Below are positions 1-7,675 of a DNA stretch of 64,000 bases, in pieces. The translations under genes were made by a program, and so were the position numbers. Origin of the DNA: Treponema sp. (GTDB lineage Bacteria > Spirochaetota > Spirochaetia > Treponematales > Treponemataceae); assembly GCA_017935745.1 (NCBI GenBank), contig JAGBGX010000010.1, positions 1-64,000 of the forward strand, given 5' to 3'. Numbering within the stretch: the stretch's first letter is position 1; the number at the start of each line of letters is the position of its first letter. The notes beneath the pieces were generated by a model. It was given only the letters and a program-made list of their open reading frames with translations. It was not told the DNA's origin and did no database searches.

Positions 1-108
1 GCTTCCGTCATTGTAGCTTCCTCCGCCCGAACCCCCAGAGCATCCAAAAAATGATGTCAATAAAGCTACACCTAGTACGCAAATAAGAAAATTTTTCACC
101 TTTTTCAT
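1..108 (-). CDS. Lipoprotein, N-terminus only (runs off window start)
   Basis: Only the first 36 codons are in the window. The translation starts with a basic MKKVKNF segment, then a hydrophobic stretch, then the lipobox TSFFGC, so Cys23 should be lipidated and the mature protein anchored to a membrane. A Gly/Ser-rich linker follows the cysteine (SGGSGGG), as is common in spirochaetal lipoproteins. The start ATG lies at 108-106 and is preceded on its own strand by an AGAGGC ribosome-binding site. It is divergent from the HTH gene at 214 and shares the repeat-rich control region between them. Function cannot be told from this fragment. Confidence 0.75.
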   Translation of the reverse strand, partial: MKKVKNFLICVLGVALLTSFFGCSGGSGGGSYNDGS

Positions 109-117
109 AAAGCCTCT

Positions 118-206
118 TAATTTTTACGAAAATTGAAGTATATAGAAATAATTTTATACGAAATAAGAAGTATGGTCAACTAATTTTTACGGAGATTGAA
201 GTATAT
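118..206. promoter_or_regulatory. Three iterated operator-like repeats between divergent genes
   Basis: Two 26-bp copies beginning TAATTTTTACG and ending ATTGAAGTATAT lie at 118-143 and 181-206, with two mismatches. A degenerate third copy lies between them at about 149-174. The starts are spaced 31-32 bp, about three helical turns. The last copy runs almost into the regulator's ATG at 214. This layout fits cooperative binding by the adjacent HTH protein; that assignment is inference. Confidence 0.55.
151..179 (-). promoter_or_regulatory. Candidate sigma-70 promoter for the lipoprotein at 1-108
   Basis: On the minus strand TTGACC (179-174) and TAAAAT (156-151) are separated by 17 bp. The core promoter overlaps the middle repeat of the 118-206 array, so a protein bound there would block RNA polymerase. 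Confidence 0.45.
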
Positions 207-213
207 TTTTTCT

Positions 214-594
214 ATGAGTTCGGAATTCAAAGCAAATTTACGAGAGCAACTCTCATATTTGGGAATTACAGTTCAAGAATTGGCTTACAAATCTAAAATC
301 TCCAAGCGTACAATTGAAAACTATTTAAGCAAGCGCGGTTCCATTCCGCCTGCCGATTATGCCTGTCGCATGGCGAATGTATTAGGTGTTTCAGTAGAAT
401 GGTTGGTTACAGGAAATGAGCAAAAAAAATCATGTGAAAATTCAGAAGAGGCAAAATTCCGTCCGCTTATAAAAAAGATAGCATCGCTTCCAGCAGAAGT
501 GAGAGACGCAATACAAACACTGGTCTTTGCAACGGCAAGTGTAGTACCGCAAACTCAACATCATTCATATGAAAAGGAACAACGCGCATTGTGA
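214..594 (+). CDS. Small XRE/lambda-repressor-like HTH transcriptional regulator
   Basis: A 126-residue protein. Residues about 8-62 form a Cro/C1-type helix-turn-helix: LREQLSYLGITVQELA, then SKISKRTIENYLS as the recognition region, then ANVLGVSVEWLVTG. That last motif is the usual end of this domain in small treponemal regulators. The remaining 60 residues are a short tail with no recognised domain. I chose ATG 214; an in-frame TTG at 196 would add six residues but sits inside the last upstream repeat and too close to the GGAG at 191-194. It is divergent from a lipoprotein gene, and its own start lies beside the iterated repeats, which suggests autoregulation and control of the lipoprotein. 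Confidence 0.7.
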   Translation: MSSEFKANLREQLSYLGITVQELAYKSKISKRTIENYLSKRGSIPPADYACRMANVLGVSVEWLVTGNEQKKSCENSEEAKFRPLIKKIASLPAEVRDAIQTLVFATASVVPQTQHHSYEKEQRAL

Positions 595-624
595 TAGGTT
601 CAATTTCAAGTTTCTGGAAATACC

Positions 625-690
625 TGTCACCCTGAACTCGTTTCAGGATCTGCTACGGAAAAAGATTCCGAAACAAGTTCGGAATGACAT
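625..690. repeat. Paired palindromic intergenic repeat (two stem-loops)
   Basis: Two adjacent perfect inverted repeats. CCTGAA pairs with TTCAGG across a short loop (631-647), and ATTCCGAA (665-672) pairs with TTCGGAAT (678-685). The flanks read TGTCACCC on the left and ATGACAT on the right, so the unit is roughly mirrored. It looks like a dispersed REP-like element. It lies between convergent genes (HTH gene and the permease ending at 780) and may also act as a weak transcription end. Confidence 0.5.
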
Positions 691-724
691 TTTTCTTTGC
701 CAAAAATGACGTAAAAATCAACAA

Positions 725-771
725 CCCCGATGCTCCGCTGGAAACTTTGTTGCGAATGACATCGGGGGGGG
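725..771 (-). terminator. Possible terminator of the YtfQ-type operon, containing a G8 run
   Basis: CCCCGATG (725-732) can pair with CATCGGGG (760-767) across a 27-nt loop just past the stop codon of the last permease gene. On the minus strand the stem is followed by a moderately T-rich TTGTTGATTTTT. Eight consecutive G residues occupy 764-771. The loop is long, so this is a weak call. Confidence 0.3.
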
Positions 772-779
772 TATGTTGA

Positions 780-1820
780 TTATTTGTTCTTGCGTGAAAG
801 AACGATGCTTTGAATCAGCAGGAACAGACAGATCATGAATGCAACGGTAATGTTCGTCCACCATGCTTCGTCAAGTCCGAGTGATGACACAATGTTCTTG
901 ATGGTTGCCAGGGACATCACGCCGAACAGTGTGCCTGCAATGTTTCCGACACCGCCTGAAAGCATTGTTCCGCCGATAATCGATGAAGCAATAGCGTTCA
1001 TTTCCGCGCCGCTTGCATGTGATGGAGAACCGGAGCCTACATGCAGGAAGTAGACAAAACCGCCCACGGCTGCCAGCATGCTGCATATAAAGTGCGCCAG
1101 AAATTTTGTTCTTCTGACATTGATTCCAAGCATGTTCGCGCTCTGCTGATTTCCGCCCACTGCATAAAAGCTTCGGCCGAGAGCTGTCCATCTGAGCGCG
1201 AGGAACAGCACAATGACAACGAGCAGCGCGATTATTACGCCCGGCTCCACATACGCGGGAATGTATTTTCCAAGCTTGTTCAGCGAGCCCATGCCCGGCA
1301 CATAAATGCGCGTTTCCATCAGCTTCACGAATGATTCGTTCTGCACATTGAACTGCGTTGAGTTGACGATTGTTGTCATTCCCTTTGCAAAGAACATTCC
1401 TGCAAGCGTCACGATAAACGGCTGGATGTCGAGATATGCCACAAGGAATCCCTGCACCAGCCCGAATCCGACTCCAATGAGCAGCGCAATCATCACTGCG
1501 GAGCCGATTGTTCCGCCCTGAAAGTCAAGGTTTACGGCGCAGCTCATGCACACAAGCGCAGTCAGCATTCCTACCGAAATGTCGATTCCGCCGGTAATCA
1601 TGACGAGGCTCAGTCCGCACGAAAGCACAATCAGCGAGGCGTTTTCATTCAGCATGTTGAAGAATGTCTGCGGCTTCTTGAATCCCGCGCCCAGAAACAC
1701 CACGGCGCACAAGTACATTGCAATGAATATGGTTATTGTAATCACAAGCAGCAGATGAGTGTCCGAAAGCGAGCGGCACTTGCACAGCAGCGTTTTCGTT
1801 TTGTTATTCATACCGTTCAT
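780..1820 (-). CDS. Sugar ABC transporter permease (YjfF/RbsC family)
   Basis: A 346-residue inner-membrane protein of the BPD_transp_2 family, with about nine hydrophobic segments. The family motif region GGIDISVGMLTALV lies around residues 98-111, and GGTMLSGGVGNIAGTLFGV lies near the C-terminus. Together with the permease at 1822 it should form the channel of a pentose/galactofuranose-type importer. The start is ATG 1820, preceded by GGAGGAAACTAAG; a longer reading from TTG 1928 would overlap the previous gene and is rejected. It is the last gene of a four-gene operon read leftward (binding protein, ATPase, two permeases), only 1 nt after the upstream stop. Confidence 0.85.
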   Translation of the reverse strand: MNGMNNKTKTLLCKCRSLSDTHLLLVITITIFIAMYLCAVVFLGAGFKKPQTFFNMLNENASLIVLSCGLSLVMITGGIDISVGMLTALVCMSCAVNLDFQGGTIGSAVMIALLIGVGFGLVQGFLVAYLDIQPFIVTLAGMFFAKGMTTIVNSTQFNVQNESFVKLMETRIYVPGMGSLNKLGKYIPAYVEPGVIIALLVVIVLFLALRWTALGRSFYAVGGNQQSANMLGINVRRTKFLAHFICSMLAAVGGFVYFLHVGSGSPSHASGAEMNAIASSIIGGTMLSGGVGNIAGTLFGVMSLATIKNIVSSLGLDEAWWTNITVAFMICLFLLIQSIVLSRKNK

Positions 1821-1821
1821 C

Positions 1822-2910
1822 TTAGTTTCCTCCCTGTGCTGCGGCTGTTGCCTTGCGTGCGAACAGCTGCCGTGACAGCTGCGACATCTTTTCACGGAAG
1901 ACCGGCGCACTGATGACAACGAGCACAATGACGACCACTGCCTTGTATGCCGGCAGGGCAGTTGAAGCCACGTTGAACTTGAACAGCGTTGTTGTCAGGA
2001 ACTGAATGACGTATGCTCCCAGAATTGATGCCCACATATTGAACTTTCCGCCGCTGAGCGCATTTCCGCCGAGCGCCACTGCAAGGATTGCATCCATTTC
2101 AATGTCCTTTGCAATGACTGAATAATTTATGGAAGAAATGCGGCTTACCTTGATAAATCCGGCCACAGCTACGCACAGTCCCATTATCACATAAGTGATG
2201 AATTTGATAAACTGCGGGTCAATTCCGTTCAGCCGGGATGACGATGCGTTGATTCCTACGGACTGCGTGTACAGGCCGAGGTTCGTAAATTTCAGCGCGA
2301 GCATGATGACGGCAATGCATATCACGGCAATAAAAATCGGCGTGGGAATCGGAATTCCGGGAATGTAGTTTCCGAAGTAGGCGAACGACGGCTCGCTCAC
2401 AATCGGCAGCGCATTGTTGTTTATCCACGCGGCAATCGAGCGTCCGGCTGTAAAAAGAATAAGCGTTGCAACCATCGGCTGAATTTTAAAGAACGAGACA
2501 AGCATTCCGTTGAACGCGCCGAACAGCATGGAGACAATGCAGCAGGCAAGGAACGCAACAGCAATCGGCGCCTGAAGCGTTTCGGGACGGGCATCTGTTC
2601 CGCACAGCACGCGCAGCACTACGCTTCCTGCGATTGCAATGACTGCGCCCACGGAAATGTCCTGTCCGCCGGAAGCAGCTGTCACGAGTGTCATGCCGAT
2701 TGCAAGGATTGCAAGCTCCGATGCGTTGTCAAGAATCGTAATCAGATATCCTGAAAACACAGGGAAGCCGTCGCTGTTCTGCCCGAGCGATATTTTAAAG
2801 AATGACGGATCTGCAATCAGGTTGAACACAACAAGAAGCACAAGAGCCGCAATAGGAATGAACAGCTGGTTCCTGAACAGGCTCAGCATTTTCTGTTTGT
2901 TGAAGGTCAT
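1822..2910 (-). CDS. Sugar ABC transporter permease (YtfT/RbsC family)
   Basis: A 362-residue polytopic membrane protein of the same family as its downstream neighbour. The motif ASGGQDISVGAVIAIAG lies near residue 87, and a glycine-rich ALGGNALSGGKFNMWASILGA lies near the C-terminus. Two non-identical permeases after one ATPase and a YtfQ-like binding protein is the ytfQRT-yjfF arrangement known from Escherichia coli. The start at ATG 2910 has GGAGGAG about 9 nt upstream and comes 1 nt after the ATPase stop, so translation is probably coupled. The substrate is not fixed by the sequence. Confidence 0.85.
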   Translation of the reverse strand: MTFNKQKMLSLFRNQLFIPIAALVLLVVFNLIADPSFFKISLGQNSDGFPVFSGYLITILDNASELAILAIGMTLVTAASGGQDISVGAVIAIAGSVVLRVLCGTDARPETLQAPIAVAFLACCIVSMLFGAFNGMLVSFFKIQPMVATLILFTAGRSIAAWINNNALPIVSEPSFAYFGNYIPGIPIPTPIFIAVICIAVIMLALKFTNLGLYTQSVGINASSSRLNGIDPQFIKFITYVIMGLCVAVAGFIKVSRISSINYSVIAKDIEMDAILAVALGGNALSGGKFNMWASILGAYVIQFLTTTLFKFNVASTALPAYKAVVVIVLVVISAPVFREKMSQLSRQLFARKATAAAQGGN

Positions 2911-2911
2911 G

Positions 2912-4423
2912 TCAGTTTTCTCCTCCCGCAATAGTTGTCATGATTTTGTTTTGCGTCAAGTCGCTTCCTGAAAGCTGCCCGACCTGCTTGAGATCCCGCA
3001 TAACGACAAGCCGCGAGCACGTGCGAAGCATTTCATCAATTTCTGAAGAAATGAACGTGACGCACTTTCCTTCCTTGGCGAGCCTGAGAACAAGCTCCTG
3101 TATTTCTGTCTTGGTTCCGATGTCGATTCCGCGTGTCGGCTCATCCAGAATCAGGTACTGCGGATTTGAAAGCAGCGCGCGCGCAAGAAGCACTTTCTGC
3201 TGATTTCCGCCTGAAAGCGACTTTATCGGTGTCTCTGCGGAAGCAGTCTTGATGTCAAGCAGCTTGATGTACTCGTCGGCAAACGCCTCCTGCTGCGCCC
3301 GGGAGAACGGCCGGAAGAATCCTTTCATCACTTGGAGCGCAAGAATCAGGTTTTCACGCACAGACAGATCTCCCACGATTCCGTCGCGCTTTCTGTCTTC
3401 CGGAAGGTAGCTGATTCCGTGGCGCATTGCTTCAATCGGCTTTGTGATTTTTGCATCCTTGCCGTTGACCTTGACTTTTCCGCCGGTCACTTTGTCCGCG
3501 CCGAAAATTGCACGCACGCATTCGCTTCTTCCCGAGCCGAGCAGCCCGGTGAATCCGTTGACTTCGCCCTTATAGATTGAGAATCCGAACGGCTTTACGC
3601 CGGAAACGCTGGAAAGTTCTTCCGCCTGATAGACCGGCACTTCGTCTGCGCTGTGTTCGACAGCTGCCGCGGGCTTTTGCATTTCAGACAGCCCGTCAAG
3701 CGCCTTGCCGAGCATCTTGGAGACAAGCTCAACCTTCGGCAGATCCTTGATTTCGTATTCGCCCACAAGCTTTCCGTCACGCAAAACCGTGATGCGGTCG
3801 CAGACTTCATACACCTGCTCAAGAAAGTGCGTGACAAAAATGATTCCGACGCCTTTTGCCTTGAGGTCGCGCATGAGCCTGAAAAGCTTCTGCACTTCCT
3901 GCTCATCGAGCGATGATGTCGGCTCGTCAAGAATCAGAATCTTGCAGTCCATGTTGACGGCGCGCGCAATGGCAACCATCTGCTGCACCGCGATTGAATA
4001 GCTTGAAAGCTGCTGCGTCGGCTCGGCAGGAATGCCCAGCTCCTTGAGAATTTTTCCTGCGCTTTCGTTTATGTTCTTCCAGTTAATCAGCGCGCCCGTG
4101 CGTCCGATATACATGTTCTCTGCGACAGTGAGATTCGCACACAGCGTGATTTCCTGATAAACGGTGCTTATGCCTGCGTTCTGCGCATCCTGCGGAGAGC
4201 GGATATTTACAGCGTGGTCAAATCCGCTCACAAAGACTGTTCCGCTGTCCTTCTGGTGAACGCCTGTCAGAACCTTTATAAGCGTGGACTTTCCCGCGCC
4301 GTTTTCGCCCATCAGCGCATGGATTTCGCCCTTGCGCAGCGTAAAGTCCATGTTCTGCAGCGCCTTCACGCCCGGAAACGACTTGTATATGCCGCGCATT
4401 TCCAGTACAGACTGTTCCTGCAT
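2912..4423 (-). CDS. Sugar ABC transporter ATPase, tandem domains (YtfR/MglA/RbsA type)
   Basis: A 503-residue cytoplasmic ATPase with two nucleotide-binding domains. The N-terminal half has a canonical Walker A (GENGAGKST, about residue 37) and Walker B ([12 protein letters not shown]), with a relaxed signature (SSYSIAVQQ). The C-terminal half has a degenerate Walker A (GLLGSGRSE) but a full signature (LSGGNQQK) and Walker B ([13 protein letters not shown]). This asymmetry is normal for the RbsA/MglA family. The start at ATG 4423 has GGAGG 5 nt upstream; the TTG at 4435 overlaps that site and is not used. A strong hairpin with a T-run sits directly before the ribosome-binding site. Confidence 0.9.
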   Translation of the reverse strand: MQEQSVLEMRGIYKSFPGVKALQNMDFTLRKGEIHALMGENGAGKSTLIKVLTGVHQKDSGTVFVSGFDHAVNIRSPQDAQNAGISTVYQEITLCANLTVAENMYIGRTGALINWKNINESAGKILKELGIPAEPTQQLSSYSIAVQQMVAIARAVNMDCKILILDEPTSSLDEQEVQKLFRLMRDLKAKGVGIIFVTHFLEQVYEVCDRITVLRDGKLVGEYEIKDLPKVELVSKMLGKALDGLSEMQKPAAAVEHSADEVPVYQAEELSSVSGVKPFGFSIYKGEVNGFTGLLGSGRSECVRAIFGADKVTGGKVKVNGKDAKITKPIEAMRHGISYLPEDRKRDGIVGDLSVRENLILALQVMKGFFRPFSRAQQEAFADEYIKLLDIKTASAETPIKSLSGGNQQKVLLARALLSNPQYLILDEPTRGIDIGTKTEIQELVLRLAKEGKCVTFISSEIDEMLRTCSRLVVMRDLKQVGQLSGSDLTQNKIMTTIAGGEN

Positions 4424-4431
4424 TATTTCCT

Positions 4432-4479
4432 CCAAAAAAAAACACGAGTTTCAGACTGATGAATCTGTCTCCTCGTGTC
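4432..4479 (-). terminator. Intercistronic terminator/attenuator before the ATPase gene
   Basis: On the minus strand ACACGAG pairs with CTCGTGT (plus coordinates 4478-4472 and 4448-4442), with an inner CAGA/TCTG pairing. A run of T follows immediately and then runs into the GGAGG of the ATPase gene. A second small hairpin, CGCCCG with CGGGCG, lies at 4512-4529. Partial termination here would give more binding protein than membrane complex. Confidence 0.65.
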
Positions 4480-4546
4480 CTTAAAATTGATGTCTCTTGA
4501 AATGAGAGAGACGCCCGTAAAAACGGGCGCCGTCAAGCGGAACGGC

Positions 4547-5494
4547 TTAGATTCCGTACTTGTTTACATCTGCCTTTGTGATTGTCTTGGCATCAAATCC
4601 TTTTTCCTGCATGATGACAGTCTTCTGCGCAGGTGCTTTTCCTTTCTCAAGATCCTTGATGATTGCATCGATGTAGCTTGCCTGGAACGGATTACACTGG
4701 CCGTCATAGTTCCATCTCTTTGCGAGCAGCTCTTCAAGCGCCCACTTGTTACAGTCGAATCCCATCACGATAACGTCTTTTCCAACACCGTGGGAAATGT
4801 TTGCCTTGTCAAGGGCAGCGACTGCTCCTTTTGCCATGTCATCATTTTCAGCATAGATAACATTGAATTTCTTTCCTGAGTCAATCACAGACTGAACAAT
4901 CTGCTGGGCTGTCTCGGCGTTCCATTCTGCTGTCTGCTGCGTCACGAGGTTCCAGTTGCTTTCAGCCTTCACCTTTTCGTCAAGCGCGCCTGTGCGTCCA
5001 ATCTGTGCGGCTGAGCCCATGACACCCTGGATGTGGACAACATTGTATTCGTCAAGTCCCTGTCCGGCGAGCCAGTTCACAGCTGTCTTTCCTTCTTCCG
5101 CCATGTCAGAGACAATGGAAGCTTCGTACATGCTCGGATCCGCATCGATTGTGCGGTCAAAAAGGATAACGCGTACGCCTGCATCCTGAGCGTCCTTGAG
5201 AACTGAATTCCATCCAGATGTTCCTGCGGCAGAAATAAGCAGATAGTCCACTTCGTCCTGAATGAATTTGCGGGCGGCAGCAATCTGCTCATCGTTCTTC
5301 AGGCTGTATGCAAATGAAGCCTTGTATCCGTTCTTTTTGGTGAATGTGTTCTTCATGTCCCGGTCGTTCGCCGTGCGGTAGCCGGATTCGTTTGGATCAT
5401 TGTTGATGATTCCGACTGTAATTGTTTTTTTTGCGGCGAATGTCGGAAGAACAGCCATTGCAATTGCTGCACAGAGAACCAAGATTTTTTTCAT
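4547..5494 (-). CDS. Periplasmic sugar-binding protein, YtfQ-like (galactofuranose/pentose type)
   Basis: A 315-residue exported protein of the periplasmic-binding-protein type I fold. The signal peptide is MKKILVLCAAIAMAVLPTFA with an AxA-type end and no lipobox cysteine. The mature part follows the YtfQ layout: TVGIINNDPNESGYRTAND, then ARKFIQDEVDYLLISAAGTSGWNSVLKDAQDAG, FDRTIDADPSMY, and YAENDDMAKGAVAALDKA. In E. coli YtfQ binds galactofuranose; relatives bind arabinofuranose or other pentoses. The isomerase gene just upstream and the arabinan genes beyond it favour arabinose here, but that is inference. The start ATG 5494 has GAGG 6 nt upstream. Confidence 0.82.
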   Translation of the reverse strand: MKKILVLCAAIAMAVLPTFAAKKTITVGIINNDPNESGYRTANDRDMKNTFTKKNGYKASFAYSLKNDEQIAAARKFIQDEVDYLLISAAGTSGWNSVLKDAQDAGVRVILFDRTIDADPSMYEASIVSDMAEEGKTAVNWLAGQGLDEYNVVHIQGVMGSAAQIGRTGALDEKVKAESNWNLVTQQTAEWNAETAQQIVQSVIDSGKKFNVIYAENDDMAKGAVAALDKANISHGVGKDVIVMGFDCNKWALEELLAKRWNYDGQCNPFQASYIDAIIKDLEKGKAPAQKTVIMQEKGFDAKTITKADVNKYGI

Positions 5495-5566
5495 AAAATA
5501 CCTCGCTGAAAAATAAAAAGTAATGCGCGGCTAAAACCGCTTTATTGTATGATAAAACAGTTTTTT

Positions 5567-5644
5567 CAATATTGATATTGTCATTTTGTTACCGAAATGC
5601 AGTAAAAGATATCATATTGTTTTGTTTTATGATTTATATGATAT
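5567..5644. promoter_or_regulatory. Palindromic sites upstream of the YtfQ-type operon
   Basis: Two inverted repeats lie in AT-rich DNA upstream of the binding-protein gene: CAATAT/ATATTG with a 2-nt spacer at 5567-5580, and ATATCATAT (5609-5617) with ATATGATAT (5636-5644). They may be operators of a sugar-responsive regulator. AT-richness raises the chance rate, so confidence is low. Confidence 0.3.
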
Positions 5645-5700
5645 ATTTTTTGATGCGTATATAAAAACGATTCAATAACAAAGGCAATTTTTTCATGCAG

Positions 5701-5740
5701 TAAAAAGAAAGGCTTCCGCCGGAAAAGACGGAAGCCCCTT
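5701..5740 (-). terminator. Rho-independent terminator of the isomerase gene
   Basis: GGCTTCCG (5711-5718) pairs with CGGAAGCC (5729-5736). On the minus strand the stem is followed by TTTCTTTTT. It lies 40-80 bp past the stop of the isomerase gene at 5782, so that gene is probably transcribed separately from the YtfQ-type operon. Confidence 0.75.
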
Positions 5741-5781
5741 TGCTTTTAAAGACAGTTCTGCAAGAAACTGCAAGTTAAAAA

Positions 5782-7290
5782 TCAGCAGAACGGATTTTCA
5801 TCCTTGTAGAGAACACCCTTCGGCTGGTTGTAGGCGATGTCTGCAATCTTCAGGTACTGGAAGACGGTGTACAGTGCCTTTCCGAAATGCCCGAATGCCA
5901 CAGCTCCGTGATGCGGATACTGTTTTCCGATGAGGACATGGCGGTAGAAGCGTCCCATTTCCGGGATTGCAAACACTCCGATTCCTCCGAACGAGCGCGT
6001 TGCCACCGGCAGGATTTCTCCCTGCGCGATGTAGGCCTGAAGCTTTGTGTCCGGCGTTGTCTGAAGCCTGAAGAACGTGATATTGCCCGGCATGATGTCG
6101 CCTTCGAGCGTTCCGCGGGTAAAGTCCGGCTCGCTGTCTTTCGGCTCAAGAAGCCTGTGCTGAATCAGCTGGAACTTTACGCCGGGGCTGCACTTTTTGT
6201 TCAGGCAGCAGAACGGCGTGTTTCCGCAGTGGAATGCCATGAATGTGTCCTGCAATGTGTACGGATAGCTGAATTTTCCCTTGATGCTCTCGTCGTACAT
6301 GTCCTGCGGAACGGAATTGTTGATGTCGAGCAGGGTGACGGGCGCGCCCGAGACACATGTTCCGATATATTCTGAAAGCGCTCCGAAAATATCTACTTCG
6401 CATGCAACAGGAATGCCGCGGGTTGCAAGGCGGCTGTTCACATAGCACGGCTCAAATCCGAATTCCTTGGGGAACGCGGGCCAGCATTTGTCGGCAAGGG
6501 TGACATATTTCTTGCTTCCCTTGTTTGCTTCAATCCAGTCAAGCAGTGTCAGCTCGAACTGCGCCATCCGCGGGAGCAGATCCGGGAAGTTGTTTCCGCC
6601 TGAGCCGAGCTCGGCTTCCATGTCCTTGACAACTTCGGGAATGCGCTTGTCGTCCTTGTGGGCGCGGTATGCAACGAGCAGGTCAAGCTCTGAATTTTCC
6701 TGAATTTCAACGCCGATGTCATACAGTCCTTTGATTGGTGCATTGCAGGCAAAAAAGTCCTGCGGACGCGGTCCGAATGTGATAATCTTGAGGTTTTTCA
6801 GCCCGATGATTGTCCGCGCAACCGGGATGAATTCTTCAATCATCTTTACAATGTCTTGCGCTGTTCCTACCGGGTATTCAGGAATGACAGCCGGAATGTG
6901 GCGCAGGTTCAGATTGTACGAGCAGTTGAGCATTCCGCAGTATGCATCGCCGCGGCCGTTGATAAGGTCGTTCTGGGTTTCTTCCGCCGCCGCCACAAAC
7001 ATGCACGGCCCGTCAAATTTCTGCGCAATCTGGGTCTCGGGAGTTTCCGGCCCGAAATTTCCCAGGAAAACAACAAGCGCATTGCATCCGGCCTGCTGCA
7101 CTTCTTCAACAGCCTTGAGCATGTCCTTTTCATTTTCCACAGTTGTCTTTGCTTCGTAAAGTTCGCCTTTTCCGGCAAAAGCATTTGCAATTGCGGCCCT
7201 TCTTTTTTCTGAAAGAGAAATGACGAAGCAGTCGCGGCTTACAGCGATAATTCCCAGCTTTACATCAGGGATGTTTGAAAGTTTTTCCAT
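5782..7290 (-). CDS. L-fucose/L-arabinose isomerase family protein
   Basis: A 502-residue cytoplasmic protein that reads as the L-fucose/L-arabinose isomerase superfamily, which interconverts aldoses and ketoses at a divalent metal. Candidate metal ligands are the acidic residues in CEVDIFGALSEYIG and in VTLLDINNSV, plus histidines in YPHHGAVAFGHFGKAL near the C-terminus. The N-terminal Rossmann-like part ends with a motif (FLGNFGPETPETQIA) typical of this group. Length matches the family. The start ATG 7290 has AGGAG 6 nt upstream. A hairpin terminator ends the transcript. Next to a YtfQ-type transporter and arabinan enzymes, arabinose is a reasonable substrate; fucose or another deoxy-sugar cannot be excluded. 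No pentulokinase or epimerase gene is seen in the window. Confidence 0.75.
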   Translation of the reverse strand: MEKLSNIPDVKLGIIAVSRDCFVISLSEKRRAAIANAFAGKGELYEAKTTVENEKDMLKAVEEVQQAGCNALVVFLGNFGPETPETQIAQKFDGPCMFVAAAEETQNDLINGRGDAYCGMLNCSYNLNLRHIPAVIPEYPVGTAQDIVKMIEEFIPVARTIIGLKNLKIITFGPRPQDFFACNAPIKGLYDIGVEIQENSELDLLVAYRAHKDDKRIPEVVKDMEAELGSGGNNFPDLLPRMAQFELTLLDWIEANKGSKKYVTLADKCWPAFPKEFGFEPCYVNSRLATRGIPVACEVDIFGALSEYIGTCVSGAPVTLLDINNSVPQDMYDESIKGKFSYPYTLQDTFMAFHCGNTPFCCLNKKCSPGVKFQLIQHRLLEPKDSEPDFTRGTLEGDIMPGNITFFRLQTTPDTKLQAYIAQGEILPVATRSFGGIGVFAIPEMGRFYRHVLIGKQYPHHGAVAFGHFGKALYTVFQYLKIADIAYNQPKGVLYKDENPFC

Positions 7291-7398
7291 GTGCGCTCCT
7301 CATAGTAAAATGACAGCAACCGATTGCCTTTTTTCAGTGTAGAATCCAAATTTGAAATTGTCAAGGGAAAGTGTGTAGAAAAATCCGCAAACAAAAAA

Positions 7399-7482
7399 TG
7401 TTGTTCTCATAAGGTATTGCAGTCGGGTTTTATATCCTTTATTACGACACAGAGCGTCAGGGTATTAACCCTCCGCACGAAT
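7399..7482 (-). repeat. Dispersed repeat, copy B (inverted relative to copies A and C)
   Basis: Reverse-complemented, this stretch starts ATTCGTGCGGAGGGTT and ends CTGCAATACCTTATGAGAAC, matching positions 16419-16502 almost base for base in both outer parts. About 20 bp between the parts differ. The element contains short complementary arms (GGGT/ACCC) and no open reading frame worth calling. It sits between the isomerase start and the promoter of the binding protein at 7676. Confidence 0.7.
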
Positions 7483-7558
7483 AAAAATATAAATTTCTTT
7501 ATAAAATACAAAATACTTTGTTTTTATTAAAATAATTTAGAAAAATATAAAATATATG

Positions 7559-7586
7559 TTGCTTTATTTAAAATTGGGTGTACAAT
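7559..7586 (+). promoter_or_regulatory. Candidate promoter of the oligosaccharide transporter/GH43 operon
   Basis: TTGCTT (7559-7564), 16-bp spacer, TACAAT (7581-7586), preceded by a long A/T-rich tract that could serve as an UP element. It leaves a leader of about 85 nt before the ATG at 7676. Confidence 0.45.
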
Positions 7587-7675
7587 GTAAGCATAGCCGG
7601 CTGAATTTGGCCGGGAGTTTCAGGGCGGGCAAAAATATGGCTCTGCTTTAGTATGTTTACGTTTTTGGAGGATGT

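Noticed and set aside
1821-1928. Extended N-terminus of the permease ending at 780
   Set aside because: The extra 36 codons start at TTG, overlap the previous gene and read as Ser/Arg/His-rich non-membrane sequence; ATG 1820 has a good ribosome-binding site.
4475-4879. 134-codon open frame on the plus strand
   Set aside because: Mostly antisense to the YtfQ-like gene, whose family match is clear.
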